Origin: JAOUEA01 sp963821925
GTDB taxonomy: Bacteria > Actinomycetota > UBA4738 > HRBIN12
Length of the DNA stretch: 64,000 bases
NCBI GenBank assembly: GCA_963821925.1
Contig: CAWGFO010000009.1
Location: forward strand, 372,001-436,000
Direction: 5' to 3'
In this document: positions 7,679 through 16,804 of the stretch, piece by piece
Position numbering within the stretch: the stretch's first letter is position 1
How the letters are laid out: every line of letters begins with the position of its first letter
Program-made: the position numbers and the translations under genes
The notes under the pieces: model-generated
The model's input: the letters and a program-made list of their open reading frames with translations, nothing else
The model's database searches: none
Told to the model about the DNA's origin: nothing

Positions 7679-8721
7679 CGGCGCAGAAGGTCGAGGCCGC
7701 CGCCGCCGGTCATGGCGCCGAACCTCGCGGCAAGCGGACCGAGGACGGCCAGGCCACCTACCTGATCGCGATCGCCGAGGCGCTCTGGGAAGAGATGGAG
7801 CGCGACGAGCGCGTGTTCATGCTCGGCGAGGACATCGGCGTGTACGGCGGGGCCTTCAAGGTGACCGAGGGGTTCGTCGACCACTTCGGCACCCAACGGG
7901 TGATGGACACCCCGATCGCCGAGGAGACGATCGTCGGCACGGCGATCGGCGCCGCGATGGAGGGCCTCCGTCCGGTGGCCGAGTTCCAGTACGCCGACTT
8001 CATGTCGAGCGGCTTCGACGAGATCACGACCACGCTCGCCCGCTACCACTACCGCACCGGCGTGCGCCTGCCGGTGGTGCTCCGGGCACCGAGCGGCGGC
8101 GGCGTTCGCGCATCGAACTTCCACTCCACGAACCCCGAGCCGTGGTTCGCGCATGCGCCCGGCCTCAAGGTCGTGTGTCCGGCGTTCCCGTCCGACGCGA
8201 AGGGCCTGCTGAAGTCCGCGATCCGCGACGACAACCCGGTGGTCTACCTGGAGCACAAGTGGATCTACCGAAGGATCAAGGAGCAGGTGTCCGAGGATCC
8301 CGAGTTCCTGATCCCGCTCGGGAGCGCCGCCGTGAAGCGCGAGGGGACGGACGTCAGCGTGATCACGTACGGGGCGATGGTGCACAAAGCCCTCGAAGCC
8401 GCCGAGAACCTGGCCGGGCGCGGGGTGTCGGCAGAGGTCGTCGACCTCCGATCGATCGTGCCGCTGGACGAGGAGACGGTGATCGCCTCGATCGCGAGGA
8501 CCTCGCGCGCACTCGTGCTCTACGAGTCGCACCGTTCCCTCGGGATCGGGGCCGAGGTGGCCGCCATGATCGCCGAGCGGGCCTTCGAGCACCTCGACGC
8601 CCCGGTCGCGCGGCTCGCACCACCCAACACGCCGGTCCCGTTCTCGCCCCCGCTCGAGGACGCGTACCTGCCGCAGGTGTCCGACATCGAGGCCGCCGTC
8701 GAGCGGCTCTCGGCCTGGTGA
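7675..8721 (+). CDS. 2-Oxoacid dehydrogenase E1 component, beta subunit (first copy)
   Basis: ATG 7675 overlaps the stop of E1 alpha in an ATGA, which implies translational coupling; the protein is 348 residues. An unstructured 24-residue N-terminal tail precedes the transketolase pyrimidine domain (FMLGEDIGVYGGAFKVTEGF, with the conserved Glu of GED, and DTPIAEETIVGTAIGAAM) and a C-terminal transketolase domain (VSVITYGAMVHKALEAAENL). The FADFI-equivalent segment reads QYADFMSSGFDEI. It forms the E1 alpha2-beta2 active site with the preceding gene and contacts the E2 peripheral-subunit-binding domain. The acidic/basic N-terminal extension is not part of the fold. Confidence 0.94.
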   Translation: MTAQKVEAAAAGHGAEPRGKRTEDGQATYLIAIAEALWEEMERDERVFMLGEDIGVYGGAFKVTEGFVDHFGTQRVMDTPIAEETIVGTAIGAAMEGLRPVAEFQYADFMSSGFDEITTTLARYHYRTGVRLPVVLRAPSGGGVRASNFHSTNPEPWFAHAPGLKVVCPAFPSDAKGLLKSAIRDDNPVVYLEHKWIYRRIKEQVSEDPEFLIPLGSAAVKREGTDVSVITYGAMVHKALEAAENLAGRGVSAEVVDLRSIVPLDEETVIASIARTSRALVLYESHRSLGIGAEVAAMIAERAFEHLDAPVARLAPPNTPVPFSPPLEDAYLPQVSDIEAAVERLSAW

Positions 8722-8743
8722 CCGAAGGAGAGGCGAGACAACG

Positions 8744-10144
8744 GTGACGTCGATCCAGATGCCCCAGCTCGGCGAGACGATCGTCGAGGGCACGATCCTG
8801 AAGTGGCTGAAGCAGGAGGGCGAGACGATCGCGGTCGACGAACCGCTCTTCGAGATCTCGACCGACAAGGTGGACACCGAAGTTCCGTCGCCCGTCGCCG
8901 GAACCGTGACGAAGATCCTGGTCGCCGAGGGCGAGACCGTGGCGGTCGGGACGCCGCTGGCCGAGATCTCCGGGGACACTGCGGGCGAGGGTGACGCCTC
9001 CGCCGGCACGGCCTCGGCGGGACCGGCGCCGTCCGACTCCGCCATTTCTGACTCCGGCGTCGGCGCCTCAGTCTCCGCCTCGGCCGCACCGACTCCGGCG
9101 GCCCCCGCTCCGACGGCGCCGGTTCCGACTGCCGCGCCTGCCGCCGCTGCGGTGTCGCAGCCTTCCGGGACGATCTTCTCGTCCGGGGCGTTGCCGGATC
9201 GGGGGCCGCGGTCGCAGGTCCTGTCGCCGTTGGTGCGGCGGCTGGCGGAGGAGCACGGCGTGGACCTGACGACGGTGCAGGGCACCGGGACCGGGGGACG
9301 CATCACGAAGCAGGACGTGCTGAAGGCGGCCGGCGATGGCGGCGGCGCGGGAGCGCCGGCCGCAGCGGCCGTGGCGGCTCCCCCGGCGGCGGCCGTTCCG
9401 GCGGCCGCCCCTGCGATGGCGCCCGCGCCCGTCGCGGCCGGGGCCGGAGAAGAGGTCGTGCCGCTCACGCACATCCGCAAGATGATCGGCACCCACATGG
9501 TGGCCTCGCTGCAGACGAGCGCCCGGGCGTGGACGATGGTCGAGGTCAACGTCGATCATCTCGTCAAGCTGCGCGAACGCGTGAAGGATGCCTTCTTCGA
9601 GCGGCACGGCGTGAAGCTCACCTATCTGCCGATGGTCACGCGGGCGACCGCCGAGGCGCTCCTCGAGTTCCCGATGGTGAACGCGGAGCTCCGCGGCGAC
9701 CAGCTGATCCTCCACCGATACGTGAACATGGCGATCGCCGTCAGCTACGACGAAGGCCTGATCGTGCCGGTGATCCGCGGCGTCGAGACGATGAACGTCC
9801 CGGGGATCGCTCGCGCGATCGCCGACCTCGCGACCCGGGCGCGCGCGCACCAGCTGAAGCCCGACGAGGTCAACGGGTCCACCTTCACGATCACGAACCC
9901 CGGTCCCTATGGATCGCTGATCTCCGTCCCGATCATCAACCAGCCGAACGCCGCGATCCTCTCCCTCGACACGATCCAGAGGCGCCCGGTCGTGATCGAC
10001 GACGCGATCGCGATCCGCAGCATGGTCTATCTGTCGATGTCGTGGGACCACCGGGTGATCGACGGCGAGCTCGCGACGCGGTTCCTGGCTCGGATCAAGC
10101 AGAACCTCGAGTCGTGGGACTTCGCCGAAGACCTGGGGCTGTAG
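8744..10144 (+). CDS. 2-Oxoacid dehydrogenase E2, dihydrolipoamide acyltransferase
   Basis: The 466-residue protein starts at GTG 8744 and has the canonical modular order: one lipoyl domain (1-76, lipoylated K42 in FEISTDKVDTEV), an Ala/Pro/Ser linker to about 150, a peripheral-subunit-binding domain (160-195, SPLVRRLAEEHGVDL), a second Ala/Pro linker and the catalytic acyltransferase domain (240-466) with the H436xxxDG motif in SMSWDHRVIDGELA. It forms the core of the complex, passes the acyl group to CoA and swings lipoate between E1 and E3. A single lipoyl domain fits actinobacterial branched-chain or pyruvate E2. The adjacent lipB supplies its cofactor. Confidence 0.95.
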   Translation: MTSIQMPQLGETIVEGTILKWLKQEGETIAVDEPLFEISTDKVDTEVPSPVAGTVTKILVAEGETVAVGTPLAEISGDTAGEGDASAGTASAGPAPSDSAISDSGVGASVSASAAPTPAAPAPTAPVPTAAPAAAAVSQPSGTIFSSGALPDRGPRSQVLSPLVRRLAEEHGVDLTTVQGTGTGGRITKQDVLKAAGDGGGAGAPAAAAVAAPPAAAVPAAAPAMAPAPVAAGAGEEVVPLTHIRKMIGTHMVASLQTSARAWTMVEVNVDHLVKLRERVKDAFFERHGVKLTYLPMVTRATAEALLEFPMVNAELRGDQLILHRYVNMAIAVSYDEGLIVPVIRGVETMNVPGIARAIADLATRARAHQLKPDEVNGSTFTITNPGPYGSLISVPIINQPNAAILSLDTIQRRPVVIDDAIAIRSMVYLSMSWDHRVIDGELATRFLARIKQNLESWDFAEDLGL

Positions 10145-10154
10145 GGAGCGCCCG

Positions 10155-10862
10155 ATGCCTCCCCGCCGCGCCTGGCTGATCCGGCCCGAAGGGCCCGTCC
10201 CGTACGGCGAGGCCAACGAGGCGATGCATTCGCTCGCCGAGCGCCGGCTGACCGACGAGGTGCCCGACGCGGTGATCCTGCTCGAGCACCCGCCGGTCTT
10301 CACGGCCGGGCGCCGGTCGAAGCCGGAGCACCTCGTGTGGTCCGAGGACGAGGCCCGCGCGCACGGCGCCGAGGTCCACCACATCGACCGCGGCGGCTCG
10401 TTCACGTTCCACGGACCTGGACAGCTCGTGGGCTACCCGATCCTGCATCTGGGGCCCACGCCCGACGCCGCCCGGTACCTGCGGACCCTCGAGCAGGCGG
10501 TGATGGATGCCGCCGGCGAGATCGGCGTCGTGCTGCACCGACGCGACGACGTGCAGACGGGCGTGTTCAGCGGTGACGACAAGGTCTGCGCGATCGGGGT
10601 GCGGCTGATGCGAACCCGCGTGACGCTGCATGGCTTCGCGATCAACTGCGACACCGACCTCTCGTGGTTCCGAGGCATCGTCGCGTGCGGCCTTCCCGAC
10701 AACGGGGTCACCTCGCTCACCGAGCTCGCGGGCCGGCATGTGACCGTCGCCGAGATGCGACCGATCGTCGAACGACACCTCTCGGCCGCGTTCGACCTCG
10801 TGTACGAGCCGGCACCTGCCGAGGTGGCCGGCGCCTTCGTGGCGACTCCGGTGGCGTCGTGA
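10155..10862 (+). CDS. lipB: Octanoyltransferase
   Basis: LipB moves octanoate from acyl carrier protein to the lipoyl lysine of E2 and GcvH. The 235-residue protein holds the family landmarks: LLEHPPVFTAGRR, the active-site loop RGGSFTFHGPGQLVGYP, catalytic lysine K143 in KVCAIGVR and nucleophile C178 in FRGIVACGLP. It lies 10 nt after E2 and its stop overlaps the GTG of the next gene, so lipoylation is co-transcribed with the complex it serves. The partner LipA is separate, at 29.0 kb. Confidence 0.96.
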   Translation: MPPRRAWLIRPEGPVPYGEANEAMHSLAERRLTDEVPDAVILLEHPPVFTAGRRSKPEHLVWSEDEARAHGAEVHHIDRGGSFTFHGPGQLVGYPILHLGPTPDAARYLRTLEQAVMDAAGEIGVVLHRRDDVQTGVFSGDDKVCAIGVRLMRTRVTLHGFAINCDTDLSWFRGIVACGLPDNGVTSLTELAGRHVTVAEMRPIVERHLSAAFDLVYEPAPAEVAGAFVATPVAS

Positions 10863-11632
10863 GCGACACGATCCATCGCGCGGCGTCCGCCGGCTACGCG
10901 GCGTCGGCCGACGCGTACGATCGCGGCCGGCCGAGCTACCCCCTCGAGGCCGTCGCCTGGCTCGCGCGCACGTTGCGGATCCACTCTGGATCGACGGTGG
11001 TCGAGCTCGGTGCCGGGACGGGGAAGTTCACGTCACAACTCGTCCCGCTGCGGGCGCGCGTCGTCGCCGTCGAGCCGGTCGAGGCGATGCGCGCCCGGCT
11101 CGCGGCGGCCGTCCCGACGGCGGCACCGGTCGCCGGCACCGCGGAGGCGCTTCCCCTGGGCGATGCCTCGGTCGATGCCGCGGTCGCGGCGCAGGCCTTC
11201 CATTGGTTCGATCACGACACCGCCCTCGCCGAGCTGGCGCGCGTCCTGCGCCCGGGCGGGCGCCTCGGGCTCGCGTGGAACGTGCGTGACCGATCGATCG
11301 ACTGGTCGCGGCGGCTCACGGAGATCTTCGATCGGGTCGCCGGCGACGCTCCGCGGCACGCCACGGCCCCGTGGCGGGCTGCCTTCGACCGTACCGATCG
11401 CTTCGCGCCCGTCGACGAAGCCTCGTTCCCGAACCCGATGACGGTCACGCCCGACCAGCTCCTGGACCGCGTGGCGTCGATCAGCTTCGTCGCGGCCGCC
11501 GATCCCCCGGCGCGGGAGACCGTCCTCGACGAGGTCCGGGAGCTCCTGGCCACGCATCCCGACCTGGTCGGCCGCGAGCGGATCCTGTTCCCGTACCGGA
11601 CCGACGTCTACGCGTGGGAGTTACTCGGTTGA
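10859..11632 (+). CDS. Class I SAM-dependent methyltransferase
   Basis: GTG 10859 overlaps the lipB stop (GTGA), giving 257 residues. The N-terminus SADAYDRGRPSYP is typical of UbiE/Methyltransf_11 relatives; motif I is VVELGAGTGKFTSQL, the acidic ribose-binding residue lies in VVAVEPVEAM, and later motifs are EALPLGDASVDAAVAAQAFH and VLRPGGRLGLAWNV. It is soluble. The substrate is unknown: co-transcription with lipB and the dehydrogenase is clear, but no lipoate-methylating enzyme of this kind is established, so the link may be transcriptional only. It converges on the polysaccharide transferase downstream. Confidence 0.9.
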   Translation: MSDTIHRAASAGYAASADAYDRGRPSYPLEAVAWLARTLRIHSGSTVVELGAGTGKFTSQLVPLRARVVAVEPVEAMRARLAAAVPTAAPVAGTAEALPLGDASVDAAVAAQAFHWFDHDTALAELARVLRPGGRLGLAWNVRDRSIDWSRRLTEIFDRVAGDAPRHATAPWRAAFDRTDRFAPVDEASFPNPMTVTPDQLLDRVASISFVAAADPPARETVLDEVRELLATHPDLVGRERILFPYRTDVYAWELLG

Positions 11633-11658
11633 CGGCAGCCTGCCCAGACGGCGACCGG

Positions 11659-13164
11659 TCAGTGGGCGCCGCGGCGGGAGATGACGGTCGGAAGCGTCTT
11701 CGCGATGATGAACAGGTCGAACGCGAGCGACCAGTTCTCGATGTAGAACAGGTCCAGCCGCACGTAGTCCTCGAACGGCAGCTCGCTCCGCCCGCTCACC
11801 TGCCACAGCCCGGTGATGCCCGGGCGCACCTCGAGGCGGGCCATCTGCCACTCCTCGTACTGGGCCACCTCGCTCGGCAGCGGGGGCCTCGGACCCACGA
11901 CGGTCATGTCGCCCCGGAGCACGTTCACCAGCTGCGGGAGCTCGTCCAGGCTCGTCTTGCGGAGGAACCGACCGAACTTCGTGACGCGCGGATCGTGCAA
12001 CATCTTGAAGAGCGGCCCCGTCGCCTCGTTCTGATCGAGCAGCTCGGGCAGCCGCTCCTCGGCGTCGGCCACCATCGTGCGGAACTTCAGCACCGTGAAC
12101 GGCCGGCCCCGGTAGCCCACGCGTTGCTGGCGGAAGAGGATCGGCCCCGCCGACGTCGTCTTCACGGCGACGGCGATGAGCGTGATCACGGGCGAGAAGA
12201 CGACGAGGACGACGGCGCTGCTGACGATGTCGAAGGTCCGCTTCGCCACCGCCTGGAGCCCTGAGAGCCTGACCGGTCGGAGCGAGAACGCCATCAGCCC
12301 GCCCAGCGGCTGCGGCGAGATCCGCGTGGAGAGCACCTCCTGGACGTTCGCGGTCACGCGCACCTCGATCCCGCACCGCCGCGCGGCCTTGTTGACCTGC
12401 GCCATGTGCTCGGGGCGGATCGCGCTCGAGGCCACGAAGATGCAGTCGGCGTCGGTCTCGGCGATCAGCGCGCCGAGGTTGTCGAGATCGCCCAGCATCG
12501 GGACGTCGGTGGTCGGTCTCCCCCACGCATCGGCGCAGACGTAGCCGAGCGGGAAGAAGCCCAGGTCGTCGCGGAGCATCTCGGTCACGATCCGTCCGGC
12601 CTCGGCGTTGGCCCCGACGATCAACGTGCGCTGCACCAGGCGCCCGTGCTGACGGGAAACGTAGATGACGCGGCGCCACAGGTACCGCGACGCCATCACG
12701 AACGCCATCGCGATCGCCCAGGACAATCCGATCCACGGTCGCGAGAACTCGGCGCCCACCCAGAACGACAGTGTCACGATCGACGTGATCACCATCGTGA
12801 CGGCGAGGAGGATGCGCCGGAACTCCTCGGCGGCGGTCAACCGCTGGATCGAGTAGAGGTGGAAGGCCGAGAAGACCACCATGACCAGCAGCGGCGAGAG
12901 CGCCGTCAGCCACCCGACCTGGAGCGGCTGCGACGAGAACGCCCGGTCCACGAGGACCGCCAGCCCGAGTCCGGCGGCGACCGACACGCAGTCGGTCACG
13001 ACCACGCCTGCCTTGAGCAAGACGTAGTCCCGGCGAACCCGAGAGGCCGGGCGCACCGAGACAGCGGATGGGTTCGCCGCAGCGTCGAGGGTGTCGTCGA
13101 GCGTGCCGGCGGCTCCCGCTGCGGTGTCGGCGCCGAGCACGCTAGGGATGATCGGTTCGGTCAC
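11659..13164 (-). CDS. Exopolysaccharide polyprenyl glycosylphosphotransferase
   Basis: I place the start at GTG 13164 (reading VTEPIIPSVLGADT), giving 501 residues; the same frame stays open for 90 more codons upstream, but those lack a ribosome-binding site, overlap a small gene in another frame and look unstructured. Four membrane segments near the N-terminus precede a Rossmann-like CoA-binding region (LIVGANAEAGRIVTEML), a fifth segment (VVLVVFSPVITLIAV) and the catalytic sugar-transferase domain (RQQRVGYRGRPFTVLKFRTM, then TSLDELPQLVNVLRGDMTVV, RPGITGLWQVSG). The enzyme loads the first sugar phosphate onto undecaprenyl phosphate. Nearby sulfotransferases and a Wzz/BY-kinase complete an EPS locus. 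Confidence 0.93.
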   Translation of the reverse strand: MTEPIIPSVLGADTAAGAAGTLDDTLDAAANPSAVSVRPASRVRRDYVLLKAGVVVTDCVSVAAGLGLAVLVDRAFSSQPLQVGWLTALSPLLVMVVFSAFHLYSIQRLTAAEEFRRILLAVTMVITSIVTLSFWVGAEFSRPWIGLSWAIAMAFVMASRYLWRRVIYVSRQHGRLVQRTLIVGANAEAGRIVTEMLRDDLGFFPLGYVCADAWGRPTTDVPMLGDLDNLGALIAETDADCIFVASSAIRPEHMAQVNKAARRCGIEVRVTANVQEVLSTRISPQPLGGLMAFSLRPVRLSGLQAVAKRTFDIVSSAVVLVVFSPVITLIAVAVKTTSAGPILFRQQRVGYRGRPFTVLKFRTMVADAEERLPELLDQNEATGPLFKMLHDPRVTKFGRFLRKTSLDELPQLVNVLRGDMTVVGPRPPLPSEVAQYEEWQMARLEVRPGITGLWQVSGRSELPFEDYVRLDLFYIENWSLAFDLFIIAKTLPTVISRRGAH

Positions 13165-13238
13165 GGGGGGGTATCCGTCCTTCTCGCCGATGATGCTCGG
13201 AGTGTACGCTCCCGGGCGTTGCGTGGGGTCGTCCGACG

Positions 13239-13403
13239 TCAGCTCTTCCCTTCGACCTCTCGGTCCTTGCGGCGGAAGCTGTGCTCCCGGCCGTCGCCGT
13301 GCGCGAGCCGGTACCGGCTCGCCTTCAGCAGACTCATCTCCAGGGCCCACCATGCGGCGGCAACCGCCACGATCACGCCCCCGAGGATCACGATCGGTTT
13401 CAT
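13239..13403 (-). CDS. Small single-pass membrane protein (54 residues)
   Basis: The frame from ATG 13403 encodes MKPIVILGGVIVAVAAAWW, a clean transmembrane helix, followed by a charged 30-residue tail (SRYRLAHGDGREHSF, then RRKDREVEGKS). The third codon positions are strongly GC, as expected for a translated gene here, and GGAAG lies 8 nt before the start. It lies between the sulfotransferase and the glycosylphosphotransferase on the same strand, so it is probably co-transcribed with them. I know no homologous family. It could be an accessory subunit of the polysaccharide assembly complex or a chance frame. Confidence 0.5.
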   Translation of the reverse strand: MKPIVILGGVIVAVAAAWWALEMSLLKASRYRLAHGDGREHSFRRKDREVEGKS

Positions 13404-13461
13404 GCCTCCATCTTCCAGCCGGGAGCCGTGCCAAGCAAGCAGGTACCCGATCCGGTGTAGG

Positions 13462-14460
13462 TCAAACCGCCTCGGGCGGCCCGTCGTCGAGGTAGCCGTA
13501 CCGGCGGAGCAGCGGCCAGGCGATCGCGGTCACGACCCGGCGGTCGCGCGGCGCGAGGTGCTCGCGCCACGCCTCGTCGACCCGCAGCGGCAGCGTGCCC
13601 GTCTTGAACCGCATCGGGTTGCCGGCGGCCGTGTGATCGACCCCGAGTTCGATCTTCTCGGCGGTCACGAACGAGAGCGCGTCCGGCGCGAGCGCCACGC
13701 CCATGTGATCGGCGATCGCCGTCAGGACCGCGCGGGGGTCCCGAACGAAGGACTCGTACCGGACCCGCAGGTCGGGGACGGACCGGCCCAGCATCTCGAA
13801 GGTCAGGTTGGCCGCCGACCACCGGGCCGTCGCCTGAGCAGGTGCGTAGGTCGGCATGTAGTCGACGCCGTCGGTGATCTCGGGTCGCTCGATCATCTTC
13901 ATCGAGGAGTGCGCGACACCTCGAGCATCGCGCACAAGGTGGACGAGTCGGAGGTCGATGTCGGGGATGCGGCTGAGGACCATCCCGTGGGGCGGCGACA
14001 TCGACGAGTCCACCACGACCTGCGCGCCCGACTCGTCCCCGATCGCCGAGAAGACCCGCGTGAGGTATTCCCCGTACCGTTCGAGCTTGGCCGCGAACCG
14101 TGGCGCCGCCTTCGGCGCCGTGAGCGCCGGCATCGCGCCCGCGCGATCGACCTCCCGTTGCAGCCTGAGCACCTCGTCGAGATCGATCCGGTCCCAGCCG
14201 CCGAAGGCCCGCCGTCCGACCGCCTCCCAGAAGGGGCAGTCGCGCAGCGGAAGGCCGCAGCCGCACCGCTGGTTCTCGGCCAGCCCGCGATCCCAGAGAT
14301 AGCGGACCTCGCCTGAGGAACAGAAACCGGGTACCTGCCCCAGGGCGCGGTCCAGCAGCGTGCTGCCGCTCCGTGCCTGTCCGCCCAGGTAGAGGACCGC
14401 CGGACGCTCGCGCCGGTTGTCGTTCCCCTCCATCCGGCCAGGGTAACGGACGACGTCCAC
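13462..14460 (-). CDS. Sulfotransferase family protein (first of two)
   Basis: The protein uses 3'-phosphoadenosine 5'-phosphosulfate (PAPS): the 5'-phosphosulfate loop is GGQARSGSTLLDRAL near the N-terminus and the 3'-phosphate contact is HLVRDARGVAHSSMKM. It has 332 residues from GTG 14460, or 323 from ATG 14433; the latter puts the PAPS loop at its usual distance from the start. A C-x-C pair (QRCGCGLPLRDCPFW) suggests a small metal or disulfide site typical of bacterial members. It is divergent from a phosphotransferase gene and sits in an exopolysaccharide cluster, so a sulfated glycan is a reasonable target; the acceptor is not identified. Confidence 0.88.
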   Translation of the reverse strand: MDVVRYPGRMEGNDNRRERPAVLYLGGQARSGSTLLDRALGQVPGFCSSGEVRYLWDRGLAENQRCGCGLPLRDCPFWEAVGRRAFGGWDRIDLDEVLRLQREVDRAGAMPALTAPKAAPRFAAKLERYGEYLTRVFSAIGDESGAQVVVDSSMSPPHGMVLSRIPDIDLRLVHLVRDARGVAHSSMKMIERPEITDGVDYMPTYAPAQATARWSAANLTFEMLGRSVPDLRVRYESFVRDPRAVLTAIADHMGVALAPDALSFVTAEKIELGVDHTAAGNPMRFKTGTLPLRVDEAWREHLAPRDRRVVTAIAWPLLRRYGYLDDGPPEAV

Positions 14461-14548
14461 CGGCGAGTTCAGACCTTCGGCCCCTTGCGGTACGAAGAAC
14501 GCGGGATGCTACCCTTGCGCCGAAGCCGGTCAGGAGCCTTTCGGACGC

Positions 14549-15814
14549 ATGGAAACCCACGATATCGACGGTCGCGCACGCACGCAGGGGCTCGCCTGGT
14601 TGGGCACGCTCCTGCTGGCCGGGAGCGTGCCCGAGGACGACATCGTCGTCGCCGATGGGCCGCCCCCGGGCTATCGATCCGTGTTCGCCTTCCGGGCCCT
14701 CCCGAACGCCCGTCACCCCTACCTGCTGATGCCGCTCGACTCCCGTGCGGCAGCCGCCGGCTCGGTGCATCACATCGGGAACCCGCTGAAGCGGCGGATG
14801 CGCGTTGCGGAATCCGCGCTCTCCCTCAGCTTCCGGATGGGCGTGGGTCAGCGCATCCTCGCCCAGCAGCTGCATGTCTGCGTTCCCGAGGCGATCGAGC
14901 TCGAAGCCCCGACGCTGATCGCCCGGGCGCTCCGCCTGGTCGGCCGCACCGACCTCAGCACGGCGATGATCCTCGGGCGCGATCGGCCGAACCGCAAGCC
15001 GGTGCTGAAGCTGCTCGCTCCCGACGGCAAGCCGGTGGCGTTCGCGAAGGTCGGCTGGAACGACGTTTCCCGTGATCTCGTCCGCCACGAGGCCGAGGTG
15101 CTGGCCGCGATGGGGACCGACGAGCGGCGTCCGTCGTCGTTCCGCGTGCCGTCCGTGATCGGTTACGAGCCGGGCGATCGCGTCGATCTTCTCGTGGTCA
15201 CGCCGATGCCCCAGGCGAACGGGCTGCGCGGGGGACCGCCCTCCGATGTCCCGATGCGCGCCACCCACGAGGTGGCCGTGGGCGGCGGGGTGTCGTGGGA
15301 TGCGCTCACGGCGAGCGCCTATCGGTCGTCCCTCCGGGAGCGCGTGACCGCGGCCGCGGACGATGCCGGAAACCCCGTCGGCCCCGCGCAGGCCGAGGCG
15401 TTCGAACGGCTCGACCTGGAGTACGGGTCGCGCGAGATCCCCTTCGGATCCTGGCACGGGGATTGGACCCCGTGGAACATGACCCGCGTCGACGAGACGC
15501 TCTACGTGTGGGACTGGGAGCGGGCCGAAGGAACGGTCCCCGTGGGCCTCGACCTCATGCACTTCGACTTCGACGTGCGTGTCAAGATCGACGGCCGGCC
15601 GGCGGACCGCGCGATCCATGACTCGGTGCTCGAGTCGGGGCCCCGGCTCGAGGCGCTGGGTCTTCCCTCGGGGCTCTCGCATCTGCTCGCGACGCTGCAC
15701 CTCCTCGAGATGACGTTGCGGTTCCAGCAGGCGCGGACGCAGGGCGTCCACGTGGCCGATACCATCTACGGGCCGGCGCTGCGGGCGATCCTCAGTTCGC
15801 GCACCGCCGCCTGA
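14549..15814 (+). CDS. Phosphotransferase of the protein-kinase-like fold (APH-like)
   Basis: In 421 residues the C-terminal half contains the aminoglycoside-phosphotransferase catalytic loop (GSWHGDWTPWNM, H-G-D-x4-N) and the metal-binding VWDWE that replaces DFG. The N-terminal half, with PVLKLLAPDGKPVAFAKVGW as the likely beta3 lysine strand and RHEAEVLAAM as the alpha-C glutamate, completes the kinase core after a 140-residue extension of unknown fold. It should phosphorylate a small molecule or sugar with ATP. It begins an operon (4-nt gap) with a sulfotransferase. A TACCCT box at 14510-14515 may be its -10. Antibiotic resistance is unlikely given the polysaccharide context. Confidence 0.8.
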   Translation: METHDIDGRARTQGLAWLGTLLLAGSVPEDDIVVADGPPPGYRSVFAFRALPNARHPYLLMPLDSRAAAAGSVHHIGNPLKRRMRVAESALSLSFRMGVGQRILAQQLHVCVPEAIELEAPTLIARALRLVGRTDLSTAMILGRDRPNRKPVLKLLAPDGKPVAFAKVGWNDVSRDLVRHEAEVLAAMGTDERRPSSFRVPSVIGYEPGDRVDLLVVTPMPQANGLRGGPPSDVPMRATHEVAVGGGVSWDALTASAYRSSLRERVTAAADDAGNPVGPAQAEAFERLDLEYGSREIPFGSWHGDWTPWNMTRVDETLYVWDWERAEGTVPVGLDLMHFDFDVRVKIDGRPADRAIHDSVLESGPRLEALGLPSGLSHLLATLHLLEMTLRFQQARTQGVHVADTIYGPALRAILSSRTAA

Positions 15815-15818
15815 TCCG

Positions 15819-16667
15819 ATGCGCGATCTCGTCAAGCAGGCCACCGAGGGATACCTCGCCGCCACGAGCGGCCTCCGGATGCTGCCCGACTTCATCGTGA
15901 TCGGGACCCAGCGTGGCGGCACGACCTCGCTCTACCGGTACCTGGCGGCCCACCCGGGCGTCGCCCCCACCCTCGTGTCGAAGGGCGTGCACTACTTCGA
16001 CGTCCAGAACGACCGGTCAGAGGCCTGGTACCGAGGGCACTTCCCACCGACGGCGTATCGCGCGTGGCGCCGGCGTGTCGCCCGGCAGCCGCTGATCACC
16101 GGGGAGGCCAGCCCCTACTACCTGTTCCATCCCGCGGTGCCCGAGCGCGTGGCGGCGATGCTGCCCGACGTGAAGCTGATCGCGATGCTGCGTGACCCCG
16201 TCAAGCGTGCCTTCAGCCACTACCACCACGAGTTCGAGGGAGGGTTCGAGACCCTGCACACCTTCGAGGAGGCGATCGATGCCGAGCCGGGCCGGCTCGA
16301 GGGCGAGGCGGAACGCCTCCTCGCCGATCCCGGATACGTGAGCTTCGCGCACCAACACCACTCCTACCTGGCCCGCGGCCACTATGCGGAGCAGCTCCAG
16401 GCGTGGTTCGCCCACATCCCGCGGGAGCGATTCCTGATCTTCACGAGCGAGGAGTTCTACCGGGACACCGCCACGGTCTACGGAACGGTGCAGGACTTCC
16501 TGGGCCTCCCCCATCACCCGCTGGCGGAGTTCAAGACCTACAACGCGCACAGCTACGCCCCGATGGACCCGGCGACGAACGGGCGGCTGCGGGAGCATTT
16601 CCGGGAGCCCGATCGGGCCCTCTCCGAGCTCCTCGGCCGCGATCTCGGCTGGGATCGCGCCGCCTAG
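15819..16667 (+). CDS. Sulfotransferase domain protein (second, heparan N-sulfotransferase-like)
   Basis: The 282-residue enzyme has the Sulfotransfer_1 signature FIVIGTQRGGTTSLYRYL (5'-phosphosulfate loop), the catalytic-base region EASPYYLFHP and the 3'-phosphate-binding LRDPVKRAFSHYHHE. It resembles glycan N/O-sulfotransferases more than the small-molecule type encoded at 13.5 kb. It lies 4 nt after the phosphotransferase, so the two are translated from one message, and a chain-length/tyrosine-kinase gene follows. Together they suggest export of a sulfated polysaccharide. The acceptor sugar cannot be deduced. No signal peptide is present, consistent with a cytoplasmic PAPS-dependent enzyme. 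Confidence 0.9.
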   Translation: MRDLVKQATEGYLAATSGLRMLPDFIVIGTQRGGTTSLYRYLAAHPGVAPTLVSKGVHYFDVQNDRSEAWYRGHFPPTAYRAWRRRVARQPLITGEASPYYLFHPAVPERVAAMLPDVKLIAMLRDPVKRAFSHYHHEFEGGFETLHTFEEAIDAEPGRLEGEAERLLADPGYVSFAHQHHSYLARGHYAEQLQAWFAHIPRERFLIFTSEEFYRDTATVYGTVQDFLGLPHHPLAEFKTYNAHSYAPMDPATNGRLREHFREPDRALSELLGRDLGWDRAA

Positions 16668-16804
16668 ACCGCTTACCCCCCAGCGTCTCGCCCACGCGAT
16701 CGCTGTTGAGACTCCATGATGCCTGCTCAGAGGGGCGTTTCGAGGAAACCCATCTGGTATACAGGTGCCTGCCAGTCTTCCCGACACTAGGAGTCGTGCG
16801 GCCA

